A DNA stretch of 32,358 bases from Chara braunii (taxonomy: Eukaryota > Streptophyta > Charophyceae > Charales > Characeae). A program made the position numbers and the translations under genes. A model generated the notes under the pieces. That model was not told the origin of the DNA and did not search any database. It worked only from the letters and a program-made list of their open reading frames with translations. The stretch covers positions 2,058,402 to 2,090,759 of the forward strand of contig BFEA01000069.1 of NCBI GenBank assembly GCA_003427395.1, in the 5' to 3' direction. Position 1 is the stretch's first letter. Each line of letters begins with the position of its first letter. This document shows, in pieces, positions 30,300 through 32,358 of this stretch.

Positions 30300-30905
30300 T
30301 TCGGGGATTTCATGTTTGAAAAGTTCAACCAGATACTTTCACTCTTCTTCGCTAGGCATCTCTTCTTCATGTTCTTGTTCCCTGATTTCATCCCCGAGGC
30401 GCGAGGGAGAGCATTCATCGTGATCAGTGTATCGGATCATCCCTATTTGGGGGGAGTTAGGAACCCGTTTTATCGTTCGGGTGGAAACCCGCAGAGGAAC
30501 AGCCTGAGGCTTTCCCCCAGTTTGTGTGAGCACCAATTGTTTCGAATCGAAAGGCAGACATGTGCCCACCGTCATCGCCCAAGGTAATCCCAACAACACA
30601 GAATAGGATATTACGAGCGCGTTAACAAGGATGTGTACTCGTCCAACTTTTACGGCCACATTCTCGATAATGCCTACGATGTTCATTGCTTCCTCATCGG
30701 CAAAGACATAATTGTCTTTGCCAGATTGAGGAAGAATGGATCCCAGTCGTCCCGTCTTTTTGACAGTATCCAATGATATGGCCACGACAGAAGACCCTCT
30801 GTCAATAAGGGCACTAAACGGTTTGCCCCATACTTCACAGTCACATTCCGCACCTTTCCATAGCACCGCCCGAGCTCGTACGAAGTGATCTTTTTCTGCT
30901 AAAAG
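30300..30905 (-). pseudogene. Ty3 aspartic protease, active site mutated
   Basis: It would cleave the polyprotein. FSALIDRGSSVVAIS occupies the position of the D-T/S-G active site; here the middle residue is Arg (AGA, one base from ACA). The flanking ILVNALVISYSVLLGLPW is the second conserved hydrophobic part. The frame closes at a TGA near 30339 in an acidic stretch (EEEMPSEEE), and the following KYLVELFKHEIPEEFK stays in that frame before a shift near 30270. Confidence 0.75.
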
Positions 30906-31138
30906 ATCGATGCTATACGTGCGGCTTCAGGTTCCGACTTTTTCGTGTCAGGCTCAGGGGTACGACTTCCCCGCTTTCTTCTTTCTTCTTCAACATTCGT
31001 TGTATGCATTGATAGGTGAAACGCTTTTGATTTTTCTGGCATTGTTGTAGAAGCTTATCGTTCGCCACTTCAGATATGGTGAGCAGATGTCCCACTGGGA
31101 CGGGCACGCGAATGTCCTGGATTGGATTCGCGATCGAC
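30906..31138 (-). pseudogene. Gag-protease linker of the Ty3 element
   Basis: A basic, helical segment (FTYQCIQRMLKKKEESG, LTRKSRNLKPHV) lies in a frame different from the nucleocapsid part. It joins gag to protease in position but has no recognised domain. Confidence 0.5.
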
Positions 31139-31723
31139 CTACTCGAGATCATCGGGGACCGATCGGATCGCTCCGATCATGCCTGCGAGATGGAGATATT
31201 CGAGAGGATCAACCACGTCAGTAACGTCGGGGGAAGAAGCTCCCGATGTCGATGCCGTTGCCATCGAAGGGGAGGGTTGTTCTATGACATATGCCACAAG
31301 TAGACTTCCTTGATCAGTATCAATCAGAGCGCCCACTCGTTCCTGATTCAGGGCGACGGGGGCCGCCGCAGGGGGAGGCTGATTACGTTCCGGCTGCGGA
31401 CAGTCCCGGGCGAAATGCTCGGGCTGCTTGCAGTTAAAGCATTCGATCTTCCCTGCTGGATTAGCTAGATGATGGAACTGAGGCGCAAACCCTCGAGCAG
31501 GTGGGGCAGGTAAGAGTGGAAACGATGCAGGGGCAGGCCGAGCAGGAGCTGGGTTAGGCTTAATGAGCCTGCTCATTATCTGTTCCATCCGCTGCATATG
31601 AGCCGCCTACAGTTGGATCAGGTTACTCATTCATTCGGACTGCTTAGTAGTGGCCGTATGGATCATCTTGGCAAGATGCAAATTGATTATGGCTGTCGAG
31701 AGGGGGTTCGGATGGGGTTCCAT
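31139..31723 (-). pseudogene. Ty3 gag remnant: nucleocapsid with CCHC zinc knuckle
   Basis: It packages element RNA. An ATG at 31723 opens MEPHPNPLSTAIINLH; in-frame TGA (31631-31633) and TAG (31607-31609) follow. Then a Pro/Ala-rich linker leads to the zinc knuckle CFNCKQPEHFARDC (C-x2-C-x4-H-x4-C). The C-terminal part is acidic. The capsid domain that should precede the knuckle is absent, so either this is truncated upstream or the ATG is internal. Confidence 0.8.
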
Positions 31724-31795
31724 TTCTAACGGCTGTGATTGATTGATTCACCGGGGGAGAGGGAGGAGAAGCAGCCAGGATATCGGAAACTACGT

Positions 31796-32246
31796 GACAC
31801 CCGCGGACGCGGCCAGGAGCATTTCGGCCGCTGCGGCCGAAAATCTCGGCCGCGGCCGCGGCCGATAAGGCCTGGTTTGCGGCCTGTTTTTTATTATTAT
31901 TTTTTTTTACCCTGAAAAAACTCAGAAAAAAAAAATATATATATATATATGGGGGTATAGGGCTTCGAAAACCCTACACCACAATATTTTTTTTTTTGGA
32001 TCCGACTTTGTTTAGGATTTTTTAAAAATCAAAAACAAAAATCGATTTAAACATAATTAAAAAAAAAAAACAAAACAACCAGGATTTATTTTTTTTGACA
32101 TTTTTTTTTCATGAGATATATGGTCCCTGAGTATTCTGTCTTTTTTTGCGAATTGGATTTGTTTTCTTTGCAGGGAAATAAAGTGTTTAAAAAAAAAAAA
32201 ATTGTAAATTTTGAAAATAAATAAATGAAAAACTTAAAAAAAAGGG

Positions 32247-32284
<38 letters not shown>

Positions 32285-32289
32285 GAGTG

Positions 32290-32357
<68 letters not shown>

Positions 32358-32358
32358 T
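31796..32358 (-). repeat. Repeat C, copy 2 (inverted relative to copy 1)
   Basis: Reverse complement of 11029-12318 without element B. It begins at the GC-rich array (CACCCGCGGACGCGGCC and repeats of GGCCGCGGCCGC), then the AT run, the GTAGGGCTT-type hairpin, the CATGAGATATATGGTCCC block, (GATT)n and a (GT)n tract that runs to the window end. It adjoins the truncated 5' side of the Ty3 element. Confidence 0.75.
32280..32358. repeat. (GT)n microsatellite at the window end
   Basis: GT dinucleotides after a (GATT)n stretch; the complement of the CA tract at 11031-11082. Confidence 0.95.

Larger units (their letters stand above)
24763..31723 (-). mobile_element. Decayed Ty3-type LTR retrotransposon (internal region)
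   Basis: Order on the minus strand: nucleocapsid gag, protease, reverse transcriptase, RNase H, PHD finger, integrase, then extra coding sequence. RT before integrase defines Ty3 (Metaviridae-like) rather than Copia. At least five nonsense codons, four frameshifts and a mutated protease active site show it is inactive. LTRs, primer-binding site and capsid were not found; 73 bases upstream of the gag ATG the sequence becomes repeat C, which probably removed the 5' part. Confidence 0.9.

Overview
This window is eukaryotic nuclear DNA made almost entirely of decayed, nested mobile elements. I see no intact cellular gene, tRNA, rRNA or CRISPR array. GT-AG intron signals with polypyrimidine tracts, Ty3-type and Penelope-like reverse transcriptases, hAT-like and PIF/Harbinger-like non-autonomous DNA transposons, long dinucleotide microsatellites, a 430-base assembly gap and a sequencing-adapter junction all fit a scaffold from a large repeat-rich genome. 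A charophyte green alga such as Chara is my weakly held guess; nothing here proves the taxon.

Region 1 (1-11035) is a retroelement in partial tandem. A long direct repeat (1-1672 and 8773-11035) carries a TATA-like box and two short coding exons of one protein. Between the copies lie an unrecognised ORF1-like protein (1992-3530), two further unrecognised coding pieces (3960-4384, 4487-5193) and a reverse transcriptase (5574-7428). The RT has an intact FSADVSRCFE motif A, a GIPMG..SSP motif and a YMDD motif, and resembles Penelope-like elements (PLEs). Partial tandem copies and retained introns are both known PLE traits. Several stops and frameshifts show the copy is dead. At 8255-8292, between two diverged 340-bp copies of another repeat, sits a Nextera mate-pair junction adapter, so the local order there is suspect.

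Region 2 (10013-19540) is a nest of short DNA transposons. Two related hAT-like elements (10013-10557, 11413-12174) have the same AT-rich body but different arrays of a short palindromic motif near their ends (CGTACG in one, CGTTCGG in the other). A set of Harbinger-like elements (12516-12922, 13176-14020, 13348-13752, 13429-13709, 17160-18181, 17220-17708) shares GGGYCTCGC-type ends and 3-bp TAA or AAA duplications, again with a different subterminal motif in each. Two small MITE families are interspersed. Region 3 (19541-24762) has tandem repeats, an array of a GGGGC motif, an AT-rich foldback element and no convincing gene.

Region 4 (24763-31723, minus strand) is a decayed Ty3-type LTR retrotransposon: nucleocapsid-only gag, protease, RT, RNase H, a well-formed PHD zinc finger, integrase, and about 1.8 kb of extra coding sequence after integrase. 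I find no LTR; the 5' side is cut by a GC-rich repeat (31796-32358) that is an inverted copy of the one at 11029-12318. The PHD finger between RNase H and integrase, and the turnover of subterminal motifs among sister DNA transposons, are the two most interesting signals.
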